Assembly (NCBI GenBank): GCA_964638775.1
Contig: CAZWZH010000197.1
Location: 1 to 60,051 of the forward strand
DNA length: 60,051 bases
Reading direction: 5' to 3'
Source: Azophilus sp964638775
GTDB taxonomy: Bacteria; Pseudomonadota; Gammaproteobacteria; Pseudomonadales; Azotimanducaceae
Below, one piece after another: positions 35,098 through 43,619 of the stretch. The notes under the pieces were generated by a model, which was not told the DNA's origin, ran no database searches, and worked only from the letters and a program-made list of their open reading frames with translations. The position numbers were made by a program, and so were the translations under genes. The stretch's first letter is position 1; the number at the start of each line of letters is the position of its first letter.

Positions 35098-36501
35098 CTA
35101 AAGATCCAGTTCGGCGATCTTGCGGGTTAGCGTATTGCGCCCCCACCCCAGCAGCTCGGCCGCTTCCTTGCGCCGCCCCCCGGTGTGTTTCAGCGCCGTC
35201 TGAATCAAGGCGCGTTCGAAGGCCGGTAGCGCTTCCTCCAGGATGGGCCTGGCGCGGTTCGAAGACAGGGCCGCACCCACCCAGTCGGCCAGCGCCGCTT
35301 CCCAGGAAAGCGCCCGGGGTTCGGCGCCTTCCCCCTTGAGTTCCGGTGGAAGGTCGTCCACCAGCACCCGGCGCCCCGTGACCATGACCGCCAGCCAGCG
35401 GCAGGTATTCTCGAGTTGCCGGACATTGCCCGGCCACGGCAGGTTTGACAGGTAGTCCAGCGTTTGTATATCGAATTGCTTGGACTCCTCGCCGATTTCC
35501 CGGGTGGCCCGCTCCATGAAATGAGCGGCGAGCAGGGGTATGTCCTCGCGGCGGTCGGCGAGCCCGGGCACGTGCACCCGAATCACGTTCAGGCGATGAA
35601 AGAGGTCTTCGCGAAACTTGCCCTTCCTCACCAGCTCCTCGAGTTGCTGGTGGGTCGCCGCGATGATGCGCACGTCCACCTTGATGGGGTCGTAGCCGCC
35701 GACCCGGTGAAACTCACCCTCCGCAATGACCCGGAGCAGCCGGGTCTGCATCTTCATCGGCATGTCGCCGATCTCGTCGAGAAACAGCGTCCCGCCGTTC
35801 GATTGCTCGAAACGCCCGACGCGGCGCCCGGAAGCGCCGGTGAACGCGCCCTTCTCGTGGCCGAACAGTTCCGATTCGATGAGCTCGCCCGGTATCGCGG
35901 CCACATTCAGCGGCACGAACTGACGGTGTGCCCTCGGGCTGTGCTGGTGCAGGGCTTGGGCGATCAACTCCTTGCCGCTTCCGGAGGGCCCGTTGATGAG
36001 CACCGTGACATTGGAGCTGGAGAGCCGGCCGATGGCCCTGAAAACTTCCTGCATGGCCGGAGCCTGGCCGATGATCTGCCGGTCGCCGGCGGCTGGCGTT
36101 ACGACTTCCGCGTCCCCCTGTTGCCCGTGCGCGACGGCCCGCTGCACGGCGGCCACCGCCTCGTCGATGTCGAACGGTTTCGGCAGGTATTCGAAAGCCC
36201 CGCCCCGGTATGACGAGACCGCGCTGTCGAGGTCCGAGTATGCGGTCATGACGATGACCGGCAGGTCCGGATCGGACTCGCGCAGCCGTTCCAGGAGCTT
36301 CAGCCCGTCCATGCCCGGCATGCGGATATCGGTCAGAATGGCGGCCGGACGAGACGTGTCCAGGGCGTCGGCCAACAGGTCCGCGTTCGGGAATGCCCGG
36401 ATCGGAATGCCCGCGCCCCCCAGGGCCTTCTCCAGCACCCAGCGGATGGACCGGTCATCGTCGACCACCCAGACGGTTGCCGGCTCCTGCGCCTTGCTCA
36501 T
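35098..36501 (-). CDS. ntrC: Nitrogen regulation response regulator NtrC
   Basis: 467 residues, sigma54-dependent activator: receiver domain with Asp58 (ILTDIRMPG), AAA+ domain with GPSGSGKE, ELFGHEKGAFTGASGRR (GAFTGA loop that contacts sigma54) and FLDEIGDMP, and a Fis-type HTH at the C-terminus (GGRRKEAAELLGWGRNTLTRKI). Activates nitrogen-starvation genes when phosphorylated by NtrB. Overlaps the ntrB stop by four bases (ATGA). Binding sites matching it are visible upstream of glnA and of ntrB. Confidence 0.97.
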   Translation of the reverse strand: MSKAQEPATVWVVDDDRSIRWVLEKALGGAGIPIRAFPNADLLADALDTSRPAAILTDIRMPGMDGLKLLERLRESDPDLPVIVMTAYSDLDSAVSSYRGGAFEYLPKPFDIDEAVAAVQRAVAHGQQGDAEVVTPAAGDRQIIGQAPAMQEVFRAIGRLSSSNVTVLINGPSGSGKELIAQALHQHSPRAHRQFVPLNVAAIPGELIESELFGHEKGAFTGASGRRVGRFEQSNGGTLFLDEIGDMPMKMQTRLLRVIAEGEFHRVGGYDPIKVDVRIIAATHQQLEELVRKGKFREDLFHRLNVIRVHVPGLADRREDIPLLAAHFMERATREIGEESKQFDIQTLDYLSNLPWPGNVRQLENTCRWLAVMVTGRRVLVDDLPPELKGEGAEPRALSWEAALADWVGAALSSNRARPILEEALPAFERALIQTALKHTGGRRKEAAELLGWGRNTLTRKIAELDL

Positions 36502-37574
36502 GCTTGCCCCTTCTCCACGAACGCCAGCGGCAGAATGACCGAGAACTTCGTGCGTCCCGGCCTGCTTTCGCACTCGAGCACGCCGTTGTGCCGGCGAACG
36601 ATGGTCTGCGCGATCGCCAGGCCCAACCCGGTTCCGTATGGCCTGCCGCTGATCATCGGATAGAACATCCGGTCGATGAGTTCCTCGGGAATGCCCGGCC
36701 CGTTGTCGATGATGTCGACCTGTACGACGAGCCGGTGTCGATGCCCCGCAATGGTGAACTGGCGCAGCGCCCTGGTGCGCAGCGCAATGCGCCCTTCGGG
36801 CACCTCTTCGAGGGCGATGCAGGCGTTGCTCACCAGGTTGAGAAGCGCCTGGATCAATTGATCCTCGTCCGCATCGACAGCCGGCAGGCTGGGATCGTAA
36901 TCACGTGACATCCGGATTCGCGCCGGCGCCATGCCGGATTTCGCAATCCGCGCGACGTGCTCGAGCACCTTGTGCACGTTGACGGACGCGATCTTCAGCG
37001 GCCGGCTCGGCCCGAGCATGTTGTCCACCAGCGCAGTGAGGCGATCGGCCTCCCGGATGATGACCCGGGTGTACTCGGCGAGATCCGGACGGTCGAGTTC
37101 ACGGTCGAGCAACTGGGCGGCGCCCCGGATGCCGCCCAGGGGATTCTTGATTTCATGGGCGAGCCCGCGCACGAGTTCCGCGGTGGTTTCCTGGACGTTG
37201 ATCAACCGGTCGTCCTGATTGATGCGCAGCAGCCGGTTCAGCGGCTGCACTTCGATGAGCAGGTCTTCCCCGTCGATGGGAACCACCGTGAGATCGACCA
37301 CGAATTCCTCCCCGCCCGGCAGGAAAAGGTGCTGTTGCCGCAAGGTGAACGACTGTTCGCCGGCCGACCGGCGGGCCGGGTCGCCCAGAATCCTGCGCGG
37401 ATTCTGGAACAGCGTCTCCAGCGACGCGCCGAGCACCCGCTGGCCGCTCACGCCGAACAGGTCTTCCGCCGCCGGATTGACGAACTTGATGCCGAGCGAC
37501 CCGGTAACCACCACGATCGCGATGGTCTGGTGCTCAAGCACCTGCCGGTCCAGGAAACGGGCGGGAGCGTCCAT
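36498..37574 (-). CDS. ntrB: Nitrogen regulation sensor kinase NtrB
   Basis: 358 residues from the Met chosen: PAS domain (IAIVVVTGSLGIKFVNPAAEDLFG), phospho-acceptor His140 in LAHEIKNPLGG, and the ATPase boxes N (ALLNLVSNACIA) and G (DIIDNGPGIPEELIDRMFYP, GTGLGLAIAQTIV). Cytosolic; phosphorylates or dephosphorylates NtrC under PII control. The reading frame is open 60 codons further upstream, but that part is unlike NtrB. A strong NtrC box lies about 195 bases ahead of the start. Confidence 0.95.
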   Translation of the reverse strand: MDAPARFLDRQVLEHQTIAIVVVTGSLGIKFVNPAAEDLFGVSGQRVLGASLETLFQNPRRILGDPARRSAGEQSFTLRQQHLFLPGGEEFVVDLTVVPIDGEDLLIEVQPLNRLLRINQDDRLINVQETTAELVRGLAHEIKNPLGGIRGAAQLLDRELDRPDLAEYTRVIIREADRLTALVDNMLGPSRPLKIASVNVHKVLEHVARIAKSGMAPARIRMSRDYDPSLPAVDADEDQLIQALLNLVSNACIALEEVPEGRIALRTRALRQFTIAGHRHRLVVQVDIIDNGPGIPEELIDRMFYPMISGRPYGTGLGLAIAQTIVRRHNGVLECESRPGRTKFSVILPLAFVEKGQA

Positions 37575-37737
37575 TCGAACTACTGCCGCCGCGTTCGCCG
37601 ACGGACTGGCCGCATGCCACGCAGGGCAACCCGCAGCTTTGCGGAGTGCCGCCTTCGGGAGCCGTGGCGCCACATCGGGGAATGGAAATTGAAACCCATG
37701 GTAAGAGTACCGAGCAAGAATCGGTCCAGTTTCCGCC

Positions 37738-37768
37738 CATGAAACCGGTCTCACCTGAGGGTTTCATG
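37738..37768. repeat. Inverted repeat next to the ntrB NtrC site
   Basis: Perfect 9-bp arms CATGAAACC and GGTTTCATG separated by 13 bases, adjoining the NtrC box. No T-tract follows on the minus strand, so it is more likely an operator-like element than a terminator. Confidence 0.4.
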
Positions 37769-37783
37769 CACCAAAATAGTGCA
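37767..37783. promoter_or_regulatory. NtrC binding site upstream of ntrB
   Basis: TGCACCAAAATAGTGCA differs from the NtrC consensus TGCACCAAAATGGTGCA at one position. A further half-site GGTGC follows six bases later. Placement in front of ntrBC suggests autoregulation, as at the enteric glnL promoter. Confidence 0.85.
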
Positions 37784-37827
37784 TGGTGCTTTTCAGGTCA
37801 ATGCGGGCGTACACCGTAGCGGAGCTG

Positions 37828-38253
37828 TTACCAGTGCAGGCGCGAGTGGCGGAGGAGGTGAAACCTGACCGGCGACCCGGTGAACAGGACGCGGCCCGTG
37901 TCATCAACGATCTGGAGTTGCAGGCCGTGGGTGCCACGATTGATGTTTTCAAGGTGGAATTCGGAATTGCGGGCCGCCGTGGCGCTGGGCACACCGTCGA
38001 GGAGAAGTTGGAGGCGGTGTCCGTCCTGCATTTGGGGATCAACACGCACCAGGACGGTGAGGGTGCCGGCATTGCTGCGCACCGCGGCATCGTCAGCGGG
38101 GGAGAGGATCTCGGCGCGGGTGTAGGAATCCACTGGAACCGGGACGGCGGGCTTCCGGAGGGGAGTTGCCGCGGCAACCCCACACCAGAGGACCATGGCT
38201 GCCGCGAGGGCTTTTCGCCAGTCAGCCGGGTTGTCTTTACCGCATTGCTTCAC
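37828..38253 (-). CDS. Exported Ig-like protein of the glnA-ntrB interval (DUF4124 domain missing)
   Basis: 141 residues. Signal peptide (ALAAAMVLWCGVAAA) followed directly by a beta-rich domain: ILSPADDAAVRSNAGTLTVLVRV, HRLQLLLDGV, ENINRGTHGLQLQIVDDTGRVL, VRFHLLR. Proteins in this operon position in pseudomonads and relatives carry an N-terminal DUF4124 domain before the same beta-rich end; here the DUF4124 part appears lost, leaving a short linker RKPAVPVPVDSYTRAE. Periplasmic; function unknown. Lies between glnA (143 bases upstream) and ntrB on the same strand. Confidence 0.75.
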   Translation of the reverse strand: MKQCGKDNPADWRKALAAAMVLWCGVAAATPLRKPAVPVPVDSYTRAEILSPADDAAVRSNAGTLTVLVRVDPQMQDGHRLQLLLDGVPSATAARNSEFHLENINRGTHGLQLQIVDDTGRVLFTGSPVRFHLLRHSRLHW

Positions 38254-38316
38254 TGCCTGTTCGCCCCGAGTACCTCATCACTCTCTCGGGCCGAAGCCGC
38301 GTCTGTGCGCCGCCGC

Positions 38317-38369
38317 AGAAAAAAAGCACGGCGAGGGCGGCCCCGGCGAGAAGGATTGTCGCCGCCCCC
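38317..38369 (-). terminator. Rho-independent terminator after glnA
   Basis: Reading leftward: an 11-bp stem GCGGGGGCGGC / GCCGCCCTCGC with one G-T wobble, a 19-base loop, then CGTGC and seven T. It would limit transcription from the strong glnA promoter into the downstream genes. Confidence 0.7.
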
Positions 38370-38396
38370 GCTGTGCGCGTCTGTGCGAGAAGTGCG

Positions 38397-39809
38397 CTAG
38401 ACGGAGTAGTACATCTCGAATTCCACCGGATGAGTGCTGGAATTCAGACGATCCACCTCCTCCTGCTTCAACTCCAGGTAGCCGTCGATCATGGAATCGG
38501 CAAACACGTCGCCCGCCTTCAGGAAGTCGCGGTCGGTATCGAGCGCCGCCAGCGCCTGTTCCAGGGAACTGGCGACGGTAGGCACGCCCTCCAGCTCTTC
38601 CGGCGGCAGGTCGTAGAGGTCCTTGTCGAACGAATCGCCCGGATGGATCTCGTTCCGGATGCCGTCGAGGCCCGCCATGAGCATGGCCGCAAAGGTCAGG
38701 TAGGGGTTGCCGGTGCTGTCGGGGAACCGCACTTCTACCCTGTAGGCCTTCGGGTTGCCGCCCTGGATGTAGGGCACGCGCACCGAAGCGGAGCGGTTGC
38801 GCGCCGAGTAGGCCAAAAGAACCGGGGCCTCGAAGCCCGGCACCAGGCGCTTGTAGGAATTGGTGCTGGCGTTGGAGAAGGCGCAGATGGCCCGGGCATG
38901 CTTGATCACGCCGCCGATGTAGAACAGCGCCGTCTCCGAGAGGCCCGCATAGGCATCGCCGTGAAACACGTTGTTGCCGCCGGAGAAAATGGACTGGTGC
39001 ACGTGCATGCCGTTGCCGTTGTCGCCGACCAGGGGCTTGGGCATGAAGGTCGCCGTCTTGCCGTAGGCATCGGCGACGTTGTGCACGCAGTACTTGTAGA
39101 TCTGCACCTCGTCGGCCTTGCGCACCAGCGTGCTGAAGCGCACGCCGATCTCCGCCTGGCCGGCCGTGCCCACTTCGTGGTGATGCACTTCGACGGCAAG
39201 GCCCATCGCCTGCATGGCGGAGCACATGGCGGAGCGCAGGTCGGCGCCGGAGTCGACCGGCGGAACCGGGAAATAGCCGCCCTTGACGCCCGGCCGATGG
39301 CCGAGGTTGCCGCCCTCGAAGTCGGAACCCGATTCCCAGGCCGCCTCCTCGGCGCTGATGGAATACATGGCGCCGCCCATCTCGACCCGGTACTTCACGT
39401 CGTCGAATACGAAGAACTCGCACTCGGGGCCGAAAAACGCTTCGTCGCCGATGCCGGTGGAGGCCAGATAGGCCTCGGCCTTTCTTGCCACGGAGCGCGG
39501 GTCGCGCTCGTAGGGCTGCATCGTCATGGGTTCGACGATATCGCAACGCAGGTTGAGCGTGACTTCGTCACGGAACGGGTCCAGTACCGGTGTGGAATCG
39601 TCCGGCATCAGGATCATGTCGGACTCGTTGATCGACTTCCATCCGGCGACCGAGGAACCGTCGAACATGATCCCGTCGGCCAGGGACTCCGCGTCCACGC
39701 GGTCTGCCGGAATGGTCGTGTGCTGTTCCTTGCCCCGTGGGGAGGTGAACCTGAGATCCACCCATTTCACGTCGTTGTCTTCAATTAGCTTCAGTGTGTT
39801 TTCTGACAT
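38397..39809 (-). CDS. glnA: Glutamine synthetase, type I
   Basis: 470 residues, standard GSI length. Makes glutamine from glutamate, ammonia and ATP as a cytosolic dodecamer. Seen: IMFDGSSVAGWKSINESDM near the start, FFGPECEFFVFDDV, metal/ATP-site GNGMHVHQSI, NRSASVRVP, and the adenylylation Tyr399 in DLYDLPPEE (Tyr397 in E. coli), so control by adenylylation is expected. Preceded by a sigma54 promoter and two NtrC sites, followed by a terminator; then the ntrBC unit. Confidence 0.98.
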   Translation of the reverse strand: MSENTLKLIEDNDVKWVDLRFTSPRGKEQHTTIPADRVDAESLADGIMFDGSSVAGWKSINESDMILMPDDSTPVLDPFRDEVTLNLRCDIVEPMTMQPYERDPRSVARKAEAYLASTGIGDEAFFGPECEFFVFDDVKYRVEMGGAMYSISAEEAAWESGSDFEGGNLGHRPGVKGGYFPVPPVDSGADLRSAMCSAMQAMGLAVEVHHHEVGTAGQAEIGVRFSTLVRKADEVQIYKYCVHNVADAYGKTATFMPKPLVGDNGNGMHVHQSIFSGGNNVFHGDAYAGLSETALFYIGGVIKHARAICAFSNASTNSYKRLVPGFEAPVLLAYSARNRSASVRVPYIQGGNPKAYRVEVRFPDSTGNPYLTFAAMLMAGLDGIRNEIHPGDSFDKDLYDLPPEELEGVPTVASSLEQALAALDTDRDFLKAGDVFADSMIDGYLELKQEEVDRLNSSTHPVEFEMYYSV

Positions 39810-39952
39810 CTCTCACCCTTTGAGAATGTTTTAGCCCAAGCGCCAAGCGAGCGCCGCTCCATTTCAACGCGCCGGCCGCAACCAGGCGGGCCGCGCGAAC
39901 CTCTTCCAGAAACCGGCCTGTTCGCCGGCAACTGGGCCCTCGGGAAAGCTAG

Positions 39953-39967
39953 GCAATTTGTGTGCCA
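39953..39967 (-). promoter_or_regulatory. Sigma54 promoter of glnA
   Basis: TGGCACACAAATTGC, matching TGGCAC-N5-TTGC with GG and GC exactly ten bases apart. Start of transcription is expected near 39941, about 130 bases before the glnA ATG. Two NtrC sites stand upstream. Confidence 0.92.
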
Positions 39968-40012
39968 CGTCCCGTCCCGTACGCCTTTGACCGACTTGGC
40001 CCCCGAATTGAT

Positions 40013-40027
40013 GCCCCCTATTGGTGC
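40013..40027. promoter_or_regulatory. NtrC site 1 of glnA (promoter-proximal)
   Basis: GCCCCCTATTGGTGC on the plus strand, one perfect half (GTGC) and one changed half (GCCC for GCAC). Its centre is about 80 bases upstream of the predicted start site and 30 bases from the second site. Confidence 0.7.
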
Positions 40028-40042
40028 GCCAAATCAGGCCTT

Positions 40043-40057
40043 GCACCAATATCCAGC
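40043..40057. promoter_or_regulatory. NtrC site 2 of glnA (promoter-distal)
   Basis: GCACCAATATCCAGC on the plus strand, a perfect GCAC half and a degenerate second half. The 30-bp centre spacing to site 1 is three helical turns, as in the enteric glnA enhancer, so NtrC dimers would lie on one face. Confidence 0.7.
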
Positions 40058-40083
40058 ACAAAGGCGTTCACTGCCTTTCGGCG

Positions 40084-40335
40084 TTACGAACCACCAAGTA
40101 CTTTGACGCGAATGCGAAGTTCGCGCCCGTCCCGCTCCGTTTCCACCACCTCGTGGCCATGGACCCTGCACCAGGCAGGGATGTCCTCCAGCGTCCCCGG
40201 ATCGGTGGCGAGAACGTCCAGTAGAGTGCCCGGACGCAAGGCCGTTATCCTGTCCTGGGTCCTGATAACGGGCAGCGGACACAGTAACCCCCGAGCATCG
40301 AGGGTTTCAAGGGGAAACTGCGCCTCGCCGGCCAT
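40084..40335 (-). CDS. TusA-like sulfurtransferase
   Basis: 83 residues of the TusA/SirA/YeeD family: LDARGLLCPLPVIRT with the active Cys19 in the CPxP motif, and the two-layer fold ending RELRIRVKVLGGS. Carries persulfide sulfur. Its ATG follows immediately on the stop of the PP-loop thiolase gene, with no spacer, so it is likely the dedicated sulfur donor for that enzyme. Last gene before the glnA control region. Confidence 0.9.
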   Translation of the reverse strand: MAGEAQFPLETLDARGLLCPLPVIRTQDRITALRPGTLLDVLATDPGTLEDIPAWCRVHGHEVVETERDGRELRIRVKVLGGS

Positions 40336-41385
40336 TCACACGTGCCAGGCGGCGGGAATCTCGGACGGCGGCATGGGCGCCACGCTGAGTTCGGTGCACT
40401 CCCCCCCGGGTTTATTGGCGACGACGGTTACCCTGTCGGCCTCGCGGCCCTGGCTGTAGCGTGCCAGAACGCGAGCCGCGAGCCGCACGTCCCGGCCGTC
40501 GGGTATGCCGTCGATCAGGCAGAGCGGCCCCTTGTGGCTGGTGGGGCGGAGCGCGATAAACTGCCTGCGGTAGCCTTCCAGGTAGGCGTTCTCGCCCTCC
40601 TCACGGCCCACGATGAGCTTGTAGTGCGGGGCCGGGCGAATGTGGCGCCCCACCTTGAGCAGCATGATGTCGTCGAGTTCGTAGTCGCGGCTGCCCCGGC
40701 TGTTCCAGAGGTCGGCCAGTTTTCTGGAGTACTGTTCGTCCGTGAGGAAACAGCACCCACCGGCGGGCTGCGCCCAGTCGGTGAACCCGAATTTCCTGGC
40801 CAGTTCCATCTGCGGCTTGCGGTTGCGGCCCTCGAAATCGTAGAGGGCACCCCGGTCGACCCAGCCTTCCCGTTCCGGCAGCGTCGGCTTGAGGTTCCTG
40901 GCGCACAGCGGGCGCAGCAGCCGGTCGTCGGCCCCGGACTCCCGGGCGATGACGCTCATGGTGTCGCGCCGCTGGCTCTTCGGGCGCTGACCGATCACCT
41001 CGCCGGTGATCACGAAGTCGAATCCGTGCTCTTCCATGAACGACCAGGCCAGCGCCTTGCCCACCATGAAGATCTTGCAGTCGAGGCAGGGGTTCAGGTT
41101 GCGCCCGTAGCCGTGCTTCGGCTCGAGCAGAACCTTCTTGTACTCCTCGATCACATCGATGATGTGCAGCTTGATGCCGAGCTGCTCGGCCACCCACAGG
41201 GCATTGTTGCGCTTGGGCCGGGTACGGTGTTTCGCACGGATCGCGTGCGTATGGCCTTCGACGCAGAAACCGGTGAAGAAGTTGATGCCCTCCACATGCA
41301 CCCCCTGCTCCATGATCACCTTGGCCGCGAGCATGGAGTCGAGGCCCCCGGAGATGAGCGCGACAGCCTTGATCGGTTCCGCCAT
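40336..41385 (-). CDS. PP-loop tRNA-thiolation-like enzyme (MnmA/ThiI superfamily)
   Basis: 349 residues. The ATP-pyrophosphatase loop is SGGLDS (12-17). NPCLDCKIF gives a Cys100-x2-Cys103 pair, and AGGCCFLTDEQ follows later, both recalling MnmA-type 2-thiouridine synthases. The C-terminal third (HYKLIVGREEGENAYLEGYR) resembles the NFACT-R RNA-binding domain. Likely adenylates a nucleobase and inserts sulfur, probably in tRNA, with sulfur from the TusA-like protein encoded next. It is not the housekeeping MnmA in its domain layout, so target and position are open. Confidence 0.8.
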   Translation of the reverse strand: MAEPIKAVALISGGLDSMLAAKVIMEQGVHVEGINFFTGFCVEGHTHAIRAKHRTRPKRNNALWVAEQLGIKLHIIDVIEEYKKVLLEPKHGYGRNLNPCLDCKIFMVGKALAWSFMEEHGFDFVITGEVIGQRPKSQRRDTMSVIARESGADDRLLRPLCARNLKPTLPEREGWVDRGALYDFEGRNRKPQMELARKFGFTDWAQPAGGCCFLTDEQYSRKLADLWNSRGSRDYELDDIMLLKVGRHIRPAPHYKLIVGREEGENAYLEGYRRQFIALRPTSHKGPLCLIDGIPDGRDVRLAARVLARYSQGREADRVTVVANKPGGECTELSVAPMPPSEIPAAWHV

Positions 41386-41580
41386 AATCGCCGCCCGTCA
41401 AGTCTTCCCGTATCGGGAAAAGGGTTTTAAATCAGTTATGTGCATGCTCGCCGACCGTCTTCCACCAACGGCGTTTCCGCTCGTCGGCATCGGGCCGCGC
41501 AGTGTAGTGCGAGACCGCAATTCAAGCAATGAATCCCGGATTGGCTGCGCGCTTCCTAAACGATCTGGATCGTCCCCGTT

Positions 41581-42021
41581 GTGAGGGTCCTGCTGCAACG
41601 CGTGACCGGCGCCTCCGTCACGGTCGAGTCCTCGGTGGTCGCGGAGATCGGCGCGGGTCTCTTGGCATTCGTGGGCGTCTTCCCCGGCGATGGGCTGGAA
41701 CAGGTCGACTGGCTGGTGGACAAGACCCTGGGATTGCGGATCTTCGCCGACGAGCAAAAGCCCATGAACCGGTCCGTGCTCGATGTCGACGGCTCCATTC
41801 TGGTGGTTTCCCAGTTCACGCTGGCGGGCGACACCAGCCGGGGCCGACGCCCTGGATTCAGCGCCGCCGCGCCGCCGGAGCAGGCCGAACGGCTCTACGA
41901 CGCCTACGCCGACGGGTTGCGGAAGCGCTGCCAGAACGTGCAAACCGGCCGCTTCGGCGCCTACATGCAGATTGCCCTGGTTAACGACGGCCCCGTGACG
42001 TTTCTTCTGGAGAGAAATTGA
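41581..42021 (+). CDS. dtd: D-aminoacyl-tRNA deacylase
   Basis: 146 residues, normal length. Hydrolyses D-aminoacyl-tRNA (and glycyl-tRNA-Ala), proofreading chirality. Seen: MRVLLQRVTGASVTVE at the start, the catalytic SQFTLAGDTSRGRRP block and the cross-subunit motif NDGPVTFLLE near the end (Gly-Pro motif). GTG start. Divergent from the thiolation gene and convergent with tatC. Confidence 0.96.
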   Translation: MRVLLQRVTGASVTVESSVVAEIGAGLLAFVGVFPGDGLEQVDWLVDKTLGLRIFADEQKPMNRSVLDVDGSILVVSQFTLAGDTSRGRRPGFSAAAPPEQAERLYDAYADGLRKRCQNVQTGRFGAYMQIALVNDGPVTFLLERN

Positions 42022-42101
42022 TCTTCCGTTAAACGCTTCATTGAAGGATCTGGCTTTTCCGAACGCCCGGCGGGTTGATCAAACGCGTTTCCACGCGTGA
42101 G

Positions 42102-42905
42102 TCAGTCGCGTTCGGTGCGCTTCTCCGCAACGCGGGCGAACAGGATGCCCACCTCGAACAGCAGCCAGGTTGGCAGCGCCAGCAGGAGTTGGGAGATGAC
42201 GTCCGGAGGGGTGAGCAGCATCCCGCCGATGAAACAGCCGACGATCACATAAGGGCGTTTCCTGGCGATGCTGTCTGCCGTGCTGACGCCGGACCAGACC
42301 AGCAGCAGGGTTGCAATCGGGATCTCGAAGGCGAAGCCGAACGCAAAGAACATGGTGATAACGAAATCCAGGTAACGGTTGATGTCCGTCATCATGGTCA
42401 CGCCCATGGGCGTGACGCTCGCCATGAAGGCGAACACCAGGGGGAAGACCAGGAAGTAGGCGAACGCCATGCCGCTGTAGAAGAGCGCCACGCTCGAGAC
42501 CAGGAGCGGGCGTGCGAAGCGCTTCTCGTGCTTGTAGAGGCCCGGCGAAACGAACGACCAGGCCTGGTGGAGCAGCACTGGCATGCCGACGAAGACCGCC
42601 GCGTACACCGCGAGCTTGAACGGCGTGAGGAAAGGGGTGGCCACTTCCGTGGCGATCATGTTGCCGCCGTTGGGCAGATGCGCCATCAGCGGCGCGGCCA
42701 CCAGTTCGTAGAGCTCGTTGGCAAAGAAGTAGATGGGCAGGAACAGCGCGAGTACGGCGAACAGCCCGCGCAGGATGCGCTGGCGGAGCTCCACCACGTG
42801 CGCCATGAAGGGCATTTCCGCGCTGTCGACCAGCGCATCGTGTTCCGCTGCATCGTCAACGGGGGTTTTTGAGTCCTCGGATGTCGTTGAATCAGTGTCA
42901 GCCAC
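42102..42905 (-). CDS. tatC: Sec-independent protein translocase TatC
   Basis: 267 residues with six membrane segments; core receptor for twin-arginine signal peptides. The conserved first-loop block MPFMAHVVELRQRILRGL and Glu in the FLTPFKLAVYAAVFVGMP stretch are present. A 40-residue acidic, Ser/Thr-rich N-terminal extension precedes it (DTDSTTSEDSKTPVDDAAEHDA). The GTG start overlaps the tatB stop by eight bases, which fixes it; the frame extends further into tatB but that is not used. Confidence 0.95.
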   Translation of the reverse strand: MADTDSTTSEDSKTPVDDAAEHDALVDSAEMPFMAHVVELRQRILRGLFAVLALFLPIYFFANELYELVAAPLMAHLPNGGNMIATEVATPFLTPFKLAVYAAVFVGMPVLLHQAWSFVSPGLYKHEKRFARPLLVSSVALFYSGMAFAYFLVFPLVFAFMASVTPMGVTMMTDINRYLDFVITMFFAFGFAFEIPIATLLLVWSGVSTADSIARKRPYVIVGCFIGGMLLTPPDVISQLLLALPTWLLFEVGILFARVAEKRTERD

Positions 42906-43269
42906 TGTCTGACTTGGCGGGTTGGACCGGCGGACCCTGCGGCTCCGGAGCCTTGGCATCCGCGGCCTGCGGCGGTGCGGGATCGATGGATTCGACGCGG
43001 GAAGCCTCGGCCGCCGCACTGGTGGTCGCCTTCACCTCGCGCTCGATGCGTTTCATCTCCTCCATCACCGCCTCGTTGTGAAGTTGCTTGCGCACTTCGT
43101 CCATGCCGATTTCCTTCTCGATCTCGGCCTTGACCGAGAGGAAGCTGCGCCGCATGCGGCCGAGCCACAGGCCCAGGGTGCGCAATGCCTCGGGCAGGCG
43201 TTCCGGACCGATGACCAGCAGGCCGACGAGGGCCACCAGCATCAGCTCCGGGAAACCGATGTCAAACAT
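42898..43269 (-). CDS. tatB: Sec-independent protein translocase TatB
   Basis: 123 residues: one N-terminal membrane helix with the early Glu (MFDIGFPELMLVALVGLLVIGPERLP), an amphipathic helix (ALRTLGLWLGRMRRSFLSVK) and a Pro/Ala-rich tail. Forms the receptor complex with TatC. Overlaps tatA by eight bases upstream and tatC by eight bases downstream. Confidence 0.95.
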   Translation of the reverse strand: MFDIGFPELMLVALVGLLVIGPERLPEALRTLGLWLGRMRRSFLSVKAEIEKEIGMDEVRKQLHNEAVMEEMKRIEREVKATTSAAAEASRVESIDPAPPQAADAKAPEPQGPPVQPAKSDSG

Positions 43270-43495
43270 GCGTGTCCTGTTTGGTCTCGGTTTTCTGGCC
43301 CGTGACTTCGCCCTCGATGACCCCCGGGTCCCGCTCGGCCCCGGCCTTCGCTTCGTCGTCGGTCACGGCCTTGCGGAACCCCCGGATCGCGTTGCCGAGA
43401 TCGGAGCCGATGTTCTTGAGCCGCCGCGGCCCGAAAATCAACAGGACGATCGCCAGGACGACCAGCAGTTCAGTGAGCCCGAATCCTCCAGGCAT
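43262..43495 (-). CDS. tatA: Sec-independent protein translocase TatA
   Basis: 77 residues: membrane helix ELLVVLAIVLLIFGPRRL with the FGP hinge, then amphipathic helix NIGSDLGNAIRGFRKAV. Polymerises to make the Tat conduit. First gene of tatABC. hisI and hisE, which often lie between ubiB and tatA in relatives, are absent here. Confidence 0.95.
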   Translation of the reverse strand: MPGGFGLTELLVVLAIVLLIFGPRRLKNIGSDLGNAIRGFRKAVTDDEAKAGAERDPGVIEGEVTGQKTETKQDTHV

Positions 43496-43619
43496 GATCA
43501 GCCTCCTCGCAGAGCTACGATGTCGACAGATGAGACGCGGACTACCTGCGCCGTGCCGCTCATTCCGCCGTCAACCCCATTATAGGCGCGTTGCCCTCTG
43601 CTTGCGTCTATCGCACGGT

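Noticed and set aside
42078..42104. ACGCGT-TTCC-ACGCGT as a tatC or dtd terminator
   Set aside because: The arms are self-palindromic 6-mers and the following T-run is too short.
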